Assembly (NCBI RefSeq): GCF_016919445.1
Contig: NZ_CP070356.1
Span: 3,599,502 to 3,663,501, forward strand
From: Pseudomonas sp. PDNC002
GTDB taxonomy: Bacteria; Pseudomonadota; Gammaproteobacteria; Pseudomonadales; Pseudomonadaceae
DNA: 64,000 bases
Direction of reading: 5' to 3'
The position numbers were made by a program, and so were the translations under genes. The notes under the pieces are model-generated. The model saw only the letters and a program-made list of their open reading frames with translations. It ran no database searches and was not told where the DNA came from. Positions 1-10,021 of the stretch are shown in pieces. Position 1 is the stretch's first letter; the number at the start of each line of letters is the position of its first letter.

Positions 1-390
1 GCGGGGAATGCGCCGATAGACCAGCCGGCAGACACCGGGACCGCGCTCCAGGCTGACCTGCCCGGAGGTACTGACCACGGGGGAGAAGCGCACCACGCGC
101 TCCAATGCCTCGCCCACGGTCGCACTGCTTTGCAGGGCGAACAGCAGGCCATGGAAGTCCGTGGGCAGGCTGTGCGCGGCGACCTCCAGGCCGAATCCGG
201 GATCGCCCGTGGTGCGTTCGACGGCGCGCCAGAGCGCGCTCATGCGCTCCAGCGGAATGCGCAGGTTGGCGTCCTGCAGTTGCCCCGGATCGATGCCGGC
301 GGTCCGCAGCAGCGGTCTGGGATCGTGCCCGTGGGCCTGCAGGGCGCGGGCAATGACCTGGGCCCAGGTGGCGATGGTGTCGGCGTGCAT
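1..390 (-). CDS. AraC-family regulator, N-terminal part (cut by window edge)
   Basis: The minus strand is open from the window edge to an ATG at 390. It encodes about 130 residues beginning MHADTIATWAQVIARAL and running through a GIDPGQLQDANLRIPLERM stretch. This matches the N-terminal arabinose-binding-like domain of OruR/ArgR-type AraC regulators; the DNA-binding C-terminus lies outside the window. The second AraC gene at 46852-47871 shares this layout (a GLPRERLADPILRIPMHQL stretch at the same place), which supports the call. The target and effector are unknown. The start was chosen as the first ATG before an AT-rich stretch (about 490-535) that could hold its promoter. Confidence 0.75.
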   Translation of the reverse strand, partial: MHADTIATWAQVIARALQAHGHDPRPLLRTAGIDPGQLQDANLRIPLERMSALWRAVERTTGDPGFGLEVAAHSLPTDFHGLLFALQSSATVGEALERVVRFSPVVSTSGQVSLERGPGVCRLVYRRIPR

Positions 391-665
391 GTGCGCTACT
401 CGGCTGGAACGGCCCGGCGCCGGTCTGCGACGGTCGTTTGCGGCGTTCGGAGCGCCATCATGGCGAGTTTCGCTTAGCTCATGAAGGAATTGTTTTTATT
501 ATTTAAATAACTGGAATGACTAAAAAGTAACGCACTTTGTGCTGGCTGCGACGGCGCGCGGGCTGCCTCCAGAGGCTGTCGCTGCGATGCTTTCCCGGCA
601 TGGGAAATATGCCCGCAGGGCAGGGCGGTGCGGTACCCGCCCAGCGCTGGCCGAATCGGCCTCGC

Positions 666-2671
<2,006 letters not shown>

Positions 2672-3451
2672 CTACTGGTTGAGCAGCGCGGTGCCGCGCT
2701 CTTCCGCCCTGAGTGTCAGGACCTCGACGCCGTCGGCGGTTACCGCCACGGTATGTTCGAACTGGGCGGACAGCTTGCCGTCGAGGGTCACCACGGTCCA
2801 CTCATCCGCCAGTGTTTTCACGCCCGCGCGCCCTTCGTTGAGCATGGGCTCGATGGTGAAGACCATGCCCTCCTTGAGCACCAGCCCGCTGCCCGGCCTG
2901 CCGAAGTGCAGGACCTGCGGCGGCTCGTGCATCTCGCGGCCGATGCCGTGCCCGCAATAGTCGCGCACGACCGAATAGCCGTGCTGGCGGGCATGCCGCT
3001 CGATCGCATGGCCGACATCGCCGAGCGTTGCGCCGGGCTTCACCGCATGGATGCCTTTCCACATGGCTTCGCAGGTGACGCGGACCAGGCGCCGGGCCGA
3101 CGGCTCGACGGCGCCCACCAGGTAGGTCTTGCTCGAATCGGCGATGTAGCCGTTCTTCTCCAGCGTGATGTCGAAGTTGATGATGTCGCCGTTGCGGATG
3201 CGCTGGTCGGCGGACGGCACACCATGGCACACGACCTGGTTGGCCGAGGAGTTGAGTACATAGGCGAAGCCGTACTGGCCCTTGCTGGCGGGCCTGGACG
3301 CGAGGTCGTGGGTGATGAAGTGCTCGACCCGGTCATTCACTTCCAGTGTCGTCATGCCTTCCAGCGCCAGGGAGTCCACGAGCTCGAAGACTTTGGCGAG
3401 CAGTTTCCCCGACTGCGCCAGGAGGGCCAGCTCCTGCGGCGTCTTGATCAT
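2672..3451 (-). CDS. map: Type I methionine aminopeptidase (second-copy type)
   Basis: Removes the initiator methionine from nascent proteins. The 259-residue protein is the short type I form with no N-terminal zinc-finger extension. The pita-bread metal ligands are visible in FDITLEKNGYIADSSKTY (Asp pair), CGHGIGREMHEPPQVLHF (His), TIEPML (Glu) and the C-terminal QFEHTVAV (Glu). Its ATG overlaps the stop codon of the ParD-like gene by four bases (ATGA), so the two are translationally coupled. The main chromosomal map normally sits beside rpsB, so this is probably an accessory copy. What it gains from the ParD-like partner is unknown. Confidence 0.92.
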   Translation of the reverse strand: MIKTPQELALLAQSGKLLAKVFELVDSLALEGMTTLEVNDRVEHFITHDLASRPASKGQYGFAYVLNSSANQVVCHGVPSADQRIRNGDIINFDITLEKNGYIADSSKTYLVGAVEPSARRLVRVTCEAMWKGIHAVKPGATLGDVGHAIERHARQHGYSVVRDYCGHGIGREMHEPPQVLHFGRPGSGLVLKEGMVFTIEPMLNEGRAGVKTLADEWTVVTLDGKLSAQFEHTVAVTADGVEVLTLRAEERGTALLNQ

Positions 3452-3657
3452 TTTGCAGCGCCCGCGAGGGGATACGTCACCCCGGCTTCCTGGAGTTCGC
3501 GGGTGACGATTTCATTGAAGCTCAGCGTCGGGTTGAGCTCGCACAGCATGCCGATCTTTATCCAGAAAGCCGCCTGCGCGTTGATCGAGCGGCAGCCCAC
3601 CGTGCTGGCGCGGCGGAGCTGGTCGTGGAGTTCGTCGTCGAGATTGATGATGCCCAT
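3448..3657 (-). CDS. ParD-like antitoxin-family small protein
   Basis: A 69-residue protein starting MGIINLDDELHDQLRRAS. The N-terminal strand followed by two helices resembles a ribbon-helix-helix DNA-binding fold and the ParD_like family, whose members are annotated as antitoxin-like. No ParE-type toxin is adjacent; the only coupled gene is map, overlapping by ATGA. The start at 3657 has AGGA about ten bases upstream. A longer reading from an ATG at 3681 is possible but adds little. An AT-rich promoter region lies just upstream and could be autoregulated. Whether this is a real toxin-antitoxin component or a regulator of map is open. Confidence 0.75.
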   Translation of the reverse strand: MGIINLDDELHDQLRRASTVGCRSINAQAAFWIKIGMLCELNPTLSFNEIVTRELQEAGVTYPLAGAAK

Positions 3658-3673
3658 CGAGCGATGTCCTATA

Positions 3674-3709
3674 TGATTCATAACAGAATATATATTAATC
3701 GTATTGAAT
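3674..3709 (-). promoter_or_regulatory. AT-rich promoter/operator candidate for the parD-like/map pair
   Basis: An AT-rich island in otherwise GC-rich DNA, with ATTCA and TGAAT arms at its ends and an AATATATATT core. On the minus strand TTCAAT and TGTTAT are 17 bases apart, a plausible -35/-10 pair just upstream of the ParD-like start. Confidence 0.4.
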
Positions 3710-3858
3710 GACGCGGGAGGATGCAACGTCAGGCGTCGGACAGCCTGACCTGCCGCGGCGGGGCATAAGGTTATGCGCGAATGTTCTGCAAGATTTTCCT
3801 CGCTCGCTCCACAGGGATTCAGCAGGCACACCTGCCTGAATGTCTGGGAGTGGAGTGG

Positions 3859-4815
3859 ATGGAAGAATCTTCAGCGGGTTGGGACGCGCTGCGTCAGCAA
3901 CTGGAACGGGACCGTTTCGGCCGCGCCGAATGGCCGACATGGGTGCTGCTGGTGGGAGTGCAACTGGCCTGGTTCGGCTTGCTCTGGGCCAGCGCATGGC
4001 TGGGTCGCTGGCCGACCACCGTGCTGCTGGTGCCGGTGGTGACCTTGTGGATGTCGGTGCAGCACGAGTTGCTGCATGGCCATCCCACCCGGTTGAACTG
4101 GCTGAACAAGCTGCTGGGTTATGCACCCTACGCACTCTGGTATCCCTACACGCTGTACCGCGACAGCCATCTCGCCCACCACGACGACGAGGCGCTGACC
4201 CTGCCCGGTGTCGATCCGGAAAGCCGTTATGTCGCCCTCGCGCGCTGGGCGCGCCTGTCGTCGTTGTCCCGTACGCTGCGCTGGGTGGACAAGACTGTGC
4301 CTGGCCGTCTGCTGATCGGCGCGCCGCTGGCGTTGCTGGGCATGGCCGGGGAAGAGGGCCGGCGCTTGCTGCGCGGCGAGCGGCAGGCCTGGCTGATGTG
4401 GGGCACCCACGGTCTGTTGTGCGTGGCGCTGCTGGCGTTCGTCGAGCACTTCAGCACGTTGTCGGCGATGCAGTACGTGGTGTGGGTCAGCGTCCCGGCG
4501 CTGGCGCTGGCGATGCTGCGTTCCTTCTACGAGCACCGCCCGGCTGCCGCACCGCAGCAGCGCAGTGTGCTCAACGAAGCCGGCTGGCCGTGGCGCTGGC
4601 TGTTCCTCAATCTCAACCTGCACTTGGTCCACCACGACCTGCCGTGGCTGCCCTGGTACCGTTTGCCGGCGGTGTATCGCGAGCGCCGGGGATTCTGGCT
4701 GGCGCGTAGCGGCGGCTTCCTCGTGCGGGGCTACGGTGAATTGATCCGCCGGCACGCGCTGCGCCCGGTGGACAACCCGCAACATCCCTTCGCCGGACTG
4801 GAGCGCTCGGCATGA
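3859..4815 (+). CDS. Membrane fatty acid desaturase/hydroxylase
   Basis: An integral-membrane di-iron enzyme of 318 residues that probably introduces a double bond or hydroxyl into an acyl or lipid substrate. The three histidine boxes are clear: HELLHGH (69-75), HLAHHDD (from 104) and HLVHHD near 265. Hydrophobic segments lie at about 27-65 and 190-235. The start at 3859 has a GGGAGTGGAG Shine-Dalgarno; the frame is open 26 codons further upstream without a better site. The next gene overlaps by ATGA, so it is co-translated with a PhnD-like protein, an unusual partner. The substrate is unknown. Confidence 0.85.
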   Translation: MEESSAGWDALRQQLERDRFGRAEWPTWVLLVGVQLAWFGLLWASAWLGRWPTTVLLVPVVTLWMSVQHELLHGHPTRLNWLNKLLGYAPYALWYPYTLYRDSHLAHHDDEALTLPGVDPESRYVALARWARLSSLSRTLRWVDKTVPGRLLIGAPLALLGMAGEEGRRLLRGERQAWLMWGTHGLLCVALLAFVEHFSTLSAMQYVVWVSVPALALAMLRSFYEHRPAAAPQQRSVLNEAGWPWRWLFLNLNLHLVHHDLPWLPWYRLPAVYRERRGFWLARSGGFLVRGYGELIRRHALRPVDNPQHPFAGLERSA

Positions 4816-5606
4816 TCACAGGTGTGGCCGAACTGCCGATGTACCCGGCGCCCGAGGCGATCCACGCCGCCAGCGAACGGTGGATCGCGCGGACCCTGGA
4901 ATTGCTCGATGCACAGCGCAAGCCCTGGCGGGGCGACGATCTTCATGCGTTGTTCCGCGCGCCGGACCTGCTGTTCACCCAGACCTGCGGCTACCCGCTG
5001 ATGACCGCGCTGCGTGGGCAGGTGCAACTGGTGGGCCGGCCGGATTTCAACCTTCCCCACAGTGGCGGCGGCGAGCATTGCAGCCTGCTGCTGGTGCGCG
5101 CCGATGATCCACGGGCCGACCTTGATGCACTACGCGGCTGCCGCGGGGCAGCCAACAACAGCGACTCGAATACCGGCATGAATCTGCTGCGCCATGCCCT
5201 GGCGCCCTGGCAGCGTGATGGACGCTTCTTCGGCGAGTTCGCCTGGAGTGGCAGCCATCGCCAGAGCTTGCGCTGGCTGCGCGAGGGCAGGGCGGACCTG
5301 ATCGCCGTGGACAGCGTGACCTTCGCCTACCTGCAGCTCCACGCCACGGAGGAAACCACCGGTGTGCGCCTGCTGCAGCGCAGCGCGCCAAGTGCCGCGC
5401 TGCCCTACATCAGCGCCGCTGATGCCGCGCAGGCGGCGAGGATTCGCGATGCGCTCAACGCCGCGTTGGAAGCGCTGCCCGAGGTGGCCGCCACGCTGCG
5501 TATCCGCCGGGTCCTGCCGGCCAGCGAAAGCGACTACGAGCCCTTGCTGGAGTACCAGAGCGAGGCCACGGCCCGGGGCTTCGCGGCGCTGCATCCCGGC
5601 GCCTGA
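4812..5606 (+). CDS. PhnD-like substrate-binding-fold protein
   Basis: A 264-residue protein of the phosphate/phosphite/phosphonate ABC-binding fold (phosphonate-bd type). DLLFTQTCGYPLMTAL, the HSGGGEHCSLLLVR strand and ADLIAVDSVTFAYL are typical. Unlike true periplasmic binding proteins it has no signal peptide: it starts MITGVAELPMYPAPEA. No ABC permease or ATPase is adjacent. It is coupled to the upstream desaturase by an ATGA overlap. It may be a cytoplasmic sensor or binding protein, or a displaced ABC component. Ligand unknown. Confidence 0.72.
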   Translation: MITGVAELPMYPAPEAIHAASERWIARTLELLDAQRKPWRGDDLHALFRAPDLLFTQTCGYPLMTALRGQVQLVGRPDFNLPHSGGGEHCSLLLVRADDPRADLDALRGCRGAANNSDSNTGMNLLRHALAPWQRDGRFFGEFAWSGSHRQSLRWLREGRADLIAVDSVTFAYLQLHATEETTGVRLLQRSAPSAALPYISAADAAQAARIRDALNAALEALPEVAATLRIRRVLPASESDYEPLLEYQSEATARGFAALHPGA

Positions 5607-5644
5607 AGGTTTCGCGCTGGTGCATAGCGAAGCTGATATTTGGA

Positions 5645-5650
5645 TATAAT
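5645..5650 (+). promoter_or_regulatory. -10-like TATAAT upstream of the ECF sigma gene
   Basis: A perfect TATAAT inside an AT-rich stretch (about 5632-5680) that stands out from its GC-rich surroundings, 100 bases upstream of the sigma factor start. No good -35 is visible at the right spacing, and resemblance to a Fur box is weak. Confidence 0.3.
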
Positions 5651-5750
5651 AAGCTGCTACAAAGCTATTTTTAAAGAATAAGACGCCTTGCTAGGATGCC
5701 TCCACCGGATCACCGGACTCCCCTGCATCATTCCTGTTCCTGGAGCCGAC

Positions 5751-6257
5751 ATGTCCGGTGCCGACAATTCCCATGGCCACGTGGTGGGCCTGCTGTTCCG
5801 CCAGCACTACGACTGGCTCCAGGGCCGGCTGCGCCGGCACCTGGAGTCCGGCGCCAGCGCCGAAGACCTGGCCGCCGAAACCTTCGTCCAGCTCCTCGCC
5901 AGCCCCGCGCTGGCGCCCATCCGCGAGCCGCGCGCGCTGCTCACCACCATTGCCCGCCGGTTGCTGTTCCAGCTGTGGCGGCGGCGCGACCTGGAGCGCG
6001 CCTATTTCGACAGCCTCGATCCCGATGCGGCGGATGAGCGTTCCCCGGAACAACTGGCCGAGCTGCTGGAGGCATTGCAGCGCATCGACCAGTTGCTCGA
6101 CGGTCTGCCGGGCAAGGTCAAGGCGACCTTCCTGCTGTCGCAGATCGACGGCCTGACCTATCCGGAGATTGCCCGCACCCTCGGCATTTCCCAGCGCTCG
6201 GTAAGCGACTACATGACCCGGGCGCTGCAACGCTGCCTGAAGGCGAGCCTGTCATGA
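5751..6257 (+). CDS. FecI-like ECF sigma factor
   Basis: A 168-residue extracytoplasmic-function sigma factor. Region 2 (HYDWLQGRLRRHL, EDLAAETFVQLL) and region 4 (LTYPEIARTLGISQRSVSDYM helix-turn-helix) are both present. It directs RNA polymerase to the promoter of its partner receptor when the receptor binds ligand. The ATG at 5751 was chosen over the in-frame start at 5688 because it begins the conserved domain. The FecR-like anti-sigma gene overlaps its stop by ATGA and the TonB receptor follows, the standard order of a cell-surface signalling system. Confidence 0.9.
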   Translation: MSGADNSHGHVVGLLFRQHYDWLQGRLRRHLESGASAEDLAAETFVQLLASPALAPIREPRALLTTIARRLLFQLWRRRDLERAYFDSLDPDAADERSPEQLAELLEALQRIDQLLDGLPGKVKATFLLSQIDGLTYPEIARTLGISQRSVSDYMTRALQRCLKASLS

Positions 6258-7210
6258 GCGGCGAACAGGAACAGGCGCTGCTCATCGAGCAGGCCACCCG
6301 CTGGTTGGTGCTGCTGCGTTCCGGTCACGCCAGCCACGAGGATCTGCGTGCCTTCGCGCAGTGGCGTGCGCGGGATGCTCGCCATCAGCAGCTATGCGAC
6401 CAGCTCGAACGCACCCTCGGGGTATTCCGCGTTGCCCAGGAGCAGGGCGTGCGCGGCGAACAGCTGCAGCGCACCCTGAGCGCCGCCGGGGCCAGCCGCC
6501 GTCGTGTGATGCGGGGGGCGCTGGTAGGCGCGGGCGTCATGCTCGGCGCCGGGCTGCTGGCCAACCGGCAACTGCCGTTGGATGAGCTGACGGCGGACCT
6601 GCACACCGCCACCGGCCAGCGCCAGCGAATCAACCTGGACGATGGCAGCGAGCTGGTGCTCAACGCCCGCAGCGCGGTCGATCTCGACTTCTCCGCGCAA
6701 CGCCGGGTGCTGCGGCTGCGGCGCGGAGAAATCCAGCTGAGGGTGGCCGCCGACCGGCGGCCGCTCCTGGTGGTCAGCCCCTTCGGCCAACTGGCCAGTC
6801 AGGGTGGCCGCCTGCAACTGCGGCTGGAGACCGACCGCTGCGCCGTCACCGCGCTGGACGCCTCGCTGGAGCTGGTGACGCTGGCCGGCGAACGCCTGCA
6901 ACTGCCGCGCCGCCAGCAGGTCAGCTTCGACCGCTTTGCCTTCGCCATGCCAGCGCCGTTGCAAGGCGGCGAGGGCGCCTGGGTGGACGGGCTGCTGGAG
7001 GTGCGCAACCAGCGCCTGGGCGAAGTGCTCGACGCGTTGCGGCCATACCGCAGTGGCGTGCTGCGCGTCGATCCGGCGGTGGCGGAGCTGCGCGTCAGCG
7101 GCCTGTTCCGTCTCGACGACAGCGACCAGGCCCTGGATGTGCTGGCGCGCACCTTGCCGATCCGCATCGCGCGCCGCACGGCGCTGTGGGTGAGTGTGGG
7201 GCCTGCCTGA
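6254..7210 (+). CDS. FecR-like anti-sigma regulator
   Basis: A 318-residue inner-membrane sensor. The N-terminal cytoplasmic domain (WLVLLRSGHASHEDL, FAQWRARDARHQQLCDQLER) binds the sigma factor. A single membrane segment follows at about residues 90-110 (ALVGAGVMLGAGLLAN). The periplasmic FecR domain has the family DGSELVLNARSAVDLDF strand, and the C-terminal region (RVSGLFRLDDSDQALDVLA) contacts the receptor's signalling domain. It overlaps the sigma gene by four bases and precedes its receptor by 121 bases. Confidence 0.9.
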   Translation: MSGEQEQALLIEQATRWLVLLRSGHASHEDLRAFAQWRARDARHQQLCDQLERTLGVFRVAQEQGVRGEQLQRTLSAAGASRRRVMRGALVGAGVMLGAGLLANRQLPLDELTADLHTATGQRQRINLDDGSELVLNARSAVDLDFSAQRRVLRLRRGEIQLRVAADRRPLLVVSPFGQLASQGGRLQLRLETDRCAVTALDASLELVTLAGERLQLPRRQQVSFDRFAFAMPAPLQGGEGAWVDGLLEVRNQRLGEVLDALRPYRSGVLRVDPAVAELRVSGLFRLDDSDQALDVLARTLPIRIARRTALWVSVGPA

Positions 7211-7331
7211 GAGGCGCCGCCTTCCGCCGGCGGTTCTAAGGACATAACCAAACGATCTGCAAGTTTCCCGTTCGCCGCTGCACATCCATGACGTGAGCGC
7301 CGCCCCTTGCGGCGCATTGTTTGGGGGAGTC

Positions 7332-9962
7332 ATGTCGCGTCATTCCGTTTTCGTTCGCAAGGCCGGGGCCTTCGCCCTGGGTTCTCTCGCTGCGCTGTAC
7401 CTGGGCTCGGCGCTCGCCGCCGGTCCTGCGCAGGCCTATCACATCGCGCCCGGTCCGCTGGATGAGGTGCTGCTGTCGATCAGCCGGCAGAGCGGCCAGG
7501 TGATTTCCTTCACCCCGGAGCTGGGCCATTACTCGTCGGCGGCCGTGGATGGCACCTATTCGGCGCAGCAGGCGGTGGACGCCGCGCTGCGCGGCACCGG
7601 CCTGCAGTTGCAGGTAAGCGAGGATGGCGCCTTCGTCGTGCGCAAGTCCGGCAAGCCCCAGCGCGCCTCCGGCGCAGCAGTGGATTCGAGCACGCCGACC
7701 CTGGATCGCGTGGTCGCCATCGGCACCCGCCGGCAAGACGCCACCGCGCTCACCAGCAGCGCGCCGGTTGACGTGATCGATGCCAAGGAGCTGGTGCAGA
7801 CCGGCGCCACCAGTCTCAACCAGGCGCTGTTCCAGCTGCTGCCCTCGTTCAACTTCCCGCAGAACCAGAGCGCCACGCGCGGCCAAGACCCGAAAGGCGC
7901 GTCGCTGCGCGGCCTGTCGCCGGACCAGACGCTGGTGCTGGTCAACGGCAAGCGCCGGCACGCCTCGGCGGTGGTGAACATCTCCGGCGGCGTGCCCTTC
8001 ATCGGCGCGCAGTCGGTGGACCTGGATATGATCCCGATCAGCGCCATCGACCACGTCGAAGTGCTGCGCGATGGCGCCTCGGCACAGTACGGCTCGGACG
8101 CCATCGCCGGGGTGATCAACATCGTTCTCAAGGAGCGCGACAGCGGCGGCCAGGCCACCACGCAACTGGGCAAGTTCAGCCAGGGTGACGGCTTCAGCAA
8201 GTCCGCCGATGGTTGGGCTGGCCTTGCGTTGCCGGGGGATGGCTTCCTCACGCTGAGCTTCAACGGGCTGAACAACAAGCCCGACGATATCGGCGAGAAA
8301 TACTACGCCGACGGCGAGTTGCAGGACCCGCGCTGGGGCGGCGCGAGCCGGGAGAAATTCAACCTCGCGGCCAACGGCGAGATCGGCCTGAGCGATGCCT
8401 GGCGCCTGTACAGCTTCGGCACCTTCGGCCGCGACACTTCGTACAACAACACGCCGCCGCTGCTGGCCGGCAGCCCGAACAACGTGCCGCAGATCTACCC
8501 CGAAGGCACCATTCCGCAGTACCGCTACCACTACGAGGACGCCTCGCTGACCTTCGGTTCGCGCTACGAGGACGAGTCCCTCGGGCGCTTCGACCTGTCC
8601 GCCACCTATGGCCGCGACAAGCACACCGAGCGCGCCTCGGACACGGTCAACCCGAGCTACGGCGTGGCCAGCCCGACCAGCTTCGACGTCGCCACCCTGA
8701 TCAACGAGCAGACCAACCTCAACGCCGACTACAGCCGCGACGTGGACGTGGACTGGGCCTTCAAGCCGGTGACGCTGTCCGCCGGCCTGGCCTGGCGCGA
8801 CGAGCGCTATCGCCTGGAAGAGGGCGACTTCGCCTCCTATTCCTTCGGCGGCATCGATGGCGTGCAGGTCGGCGCGGTGCAGGCTTCGGGCCTGATGCCG
8901 GACGACGCGGCCACCTACACCCGCCAGGTTCGCGGGCTTTACCTGGGGCTGGAAAACCAGCTCACCGAACGCTTCCAATTCGGCCTCGCCGGGCGCACCG
9001 AGCACTATTCGGACTTCGGCACCACCACCACCGGCAAGGTCTCCGCACGCTACGAGCTGACCCCGCAACTGGGCCTGCGCGCGACCATCAACAACGCCTA
9101 CCGCGCTCCGACCCTGGGACAGATCGGCACCTCCTGGACCACCACCACCAACGTCGGCGCCGACGGCAACCCGGTGCTGACCCGCATGCTGCCGGTCGAC
9201 AACCCGGCCGCCCGCGCGCTGGGGGCGCAGAAGCTTAAGCCGGAGAAGTCCGACAACTACTCCCTGGGCCTGGTCTGGCGCCCGAGCGAGCAGGCCTCGC
9301 TGACCGTGGACGCCTACCAGATCGATATCCGCGACCGCATCCTCTACAGCGGCGGCATCTACGGGCCGGAGGCCGAGCGCATCCTCACCGAAGCGGGCTA
9401 TGGCCAGTACAGCTGGGCGCAGTTCATGACCAACGCCGCCGACACCCGCACCCGTGGCGTGGACGTGGTGGGCAAGTACAACCTGGAGCTGGGCGCCTAC
9501 GGCAATCTCGCGCTGTCCGCCGGCTACACCAAGACCCGCACGCGGGTGGAGAAGATCCACGAGAACCCCAACGGCTTCGTCACCGTCACCCGCGAATCCG
9601 AGGGCTACCTGGAGCATGGCTATCCCGAGGACAAGCTGGTGCTCGGCGCCGTGCACAGCTACGGCCCCTGGACCTTCAGCCTCTACGAGACGCGCTTCGG
9701 CCGCTACCGCAAGTACGCCTCGGACGCGAGCGCCGCGCAGTACGACCAGACCTTCTCCGCGCAGTGGATCACCGACCTGGACATCAACTACGCGTTCAAC
9801 CGCAGCCTGAAGCTGTCGGTCGGCGCCAACAACCTCTTCGACAGCCACCCGGACAAGTACAACGAGCAACTGCGCCAGACCCCGGCGCAGCAATACAGCT
9901 TCCTCTCGCCGGCCGCTCCCGAGGGCACCTTCTACTACACCAAGCTCACCTACGACTTCTGA
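7332..9962 (+). CDS. TonB-dependent receptor with N-terminal signalling (STN) domain
   Basis: An 876-residue outer-membrane active transporter. It has a signal peptide (cleavage after ALAA), an STN signalling domain at about 38-110 (AYHIAPGPLDEVLLSISRQSGQ), a plug domain (LRGLSPDQTLVLVNGKRR, VEVLRDGASAQYGSDAIAGV) and a beta-barrel ending in the aromatic terminus YTKLTYDF. The ATG at 7332 follows a strong GGGGGAG. Together with the upstream sigma and anti-sigma genes it forms a complete surface-signalling set. The plug and barrel look like the general metabolite or iron-complex receptor group rather than a classic pyoverdine receptor. The downstream quaternary-amine ABC genes may hint at its ligand. 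Confidence 0.88.
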   Translation: MSRHSVFVRKAGAFALGSLAALYLGSALAAGPAQAYHIAPGPLDEVLLSISRQSGQVISFTPELGHYSSAAVDGTYSAQQAVDAALRGTGLQLQVSEDGAFVVRKSGKPQRASGAAVDSSTPTLDRVVAIGTRRQDATALTSSAPVDVIDAKELVQTGATSLNQALFQLLPSFNFPQNQSATRGQDPKGASLRGLSPDQTLVLVNGKRRHASAVVNISGGVPFIGAQSVDLDMIPISAIDHVEVLRDGASAQYGSDAIAGVINIVLKERDSGGQATTQLGKFSQGDGFSKSADGWAGLALPGDGFLTLSFNGLNNKPDDIGEKYYADGELQDPRWGGASREKFNLAANGEIGLSDAWRLYSFGTFGRDTSYNNTPPLLAGSPNNVPQIYPEGTIPQYRYHYEDASLTFGSRYEDESLGRFDLSATYGRDKHTERASDTVNPSYGVASPTSFDVATLINEQTNLNADYSRDVDVDWAFKPVTLSAGLAWRDERYRLEEGDFASYSFGGIDGVQVGAVQASGLMPDDAATYTRQVRGLYLGLENQLTERFQFGLAGRTEHYSDFGTTTTGKVSARYELTPQLGLRATINNAYRAPTLGQIGTSWTTTTNVGADGNPVLTRMLPVDNPAARALGAQKLKPEKSDNYSLGLVWRPSEQASLTVDAYQIDIRDRILYSGGIYGPEAERILTEAGYGQYSWAQFMTNAADTRTRGVDVVGKYNLELGAYGNLALSAGYTKTRTRVEKIHENPNGFVTVTRESEGYLEHGYPEDKLVLGAVHSYGPWTFSLYETRFGRYRKYASDASAAQYDQTFSAQWITDLDINYAFNRSLKLSVGANNLFDSHPDKYNEQLRQTPAQQYSFLSPAAPEGTFYYTKLTYDF

Positions 9963-9970
9963 CCGGGAGG

Positions 9971-9992
9971 GGCGCGCCTGCTGGCGCGCCCG
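9971..9992 (+). terminator. GC-rich hairpin after the TonB receptor
   Basis: A perfect nine-pair stem, GGGCGCGCC/GGCGCGCCC, with a four-base loop, ten bases after the receptor stop. There is no T-tract, so it may stabilise or attenuate the transcript into the ABC genes rather than fully terminate it. Confidence 0.5.
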
Positions 9993-10021
9993 CGACCTGA
10001 TCACACCACGAGGAACCTTCG

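Noticed and set aside
5632-5654. A Fur box upstream of the first ECF sigma gene
   Set aside because: The stretch is AT-rich, but its match to the Fur consensus is poor compared with the clear 14 of 19 match before the second sigma gene.
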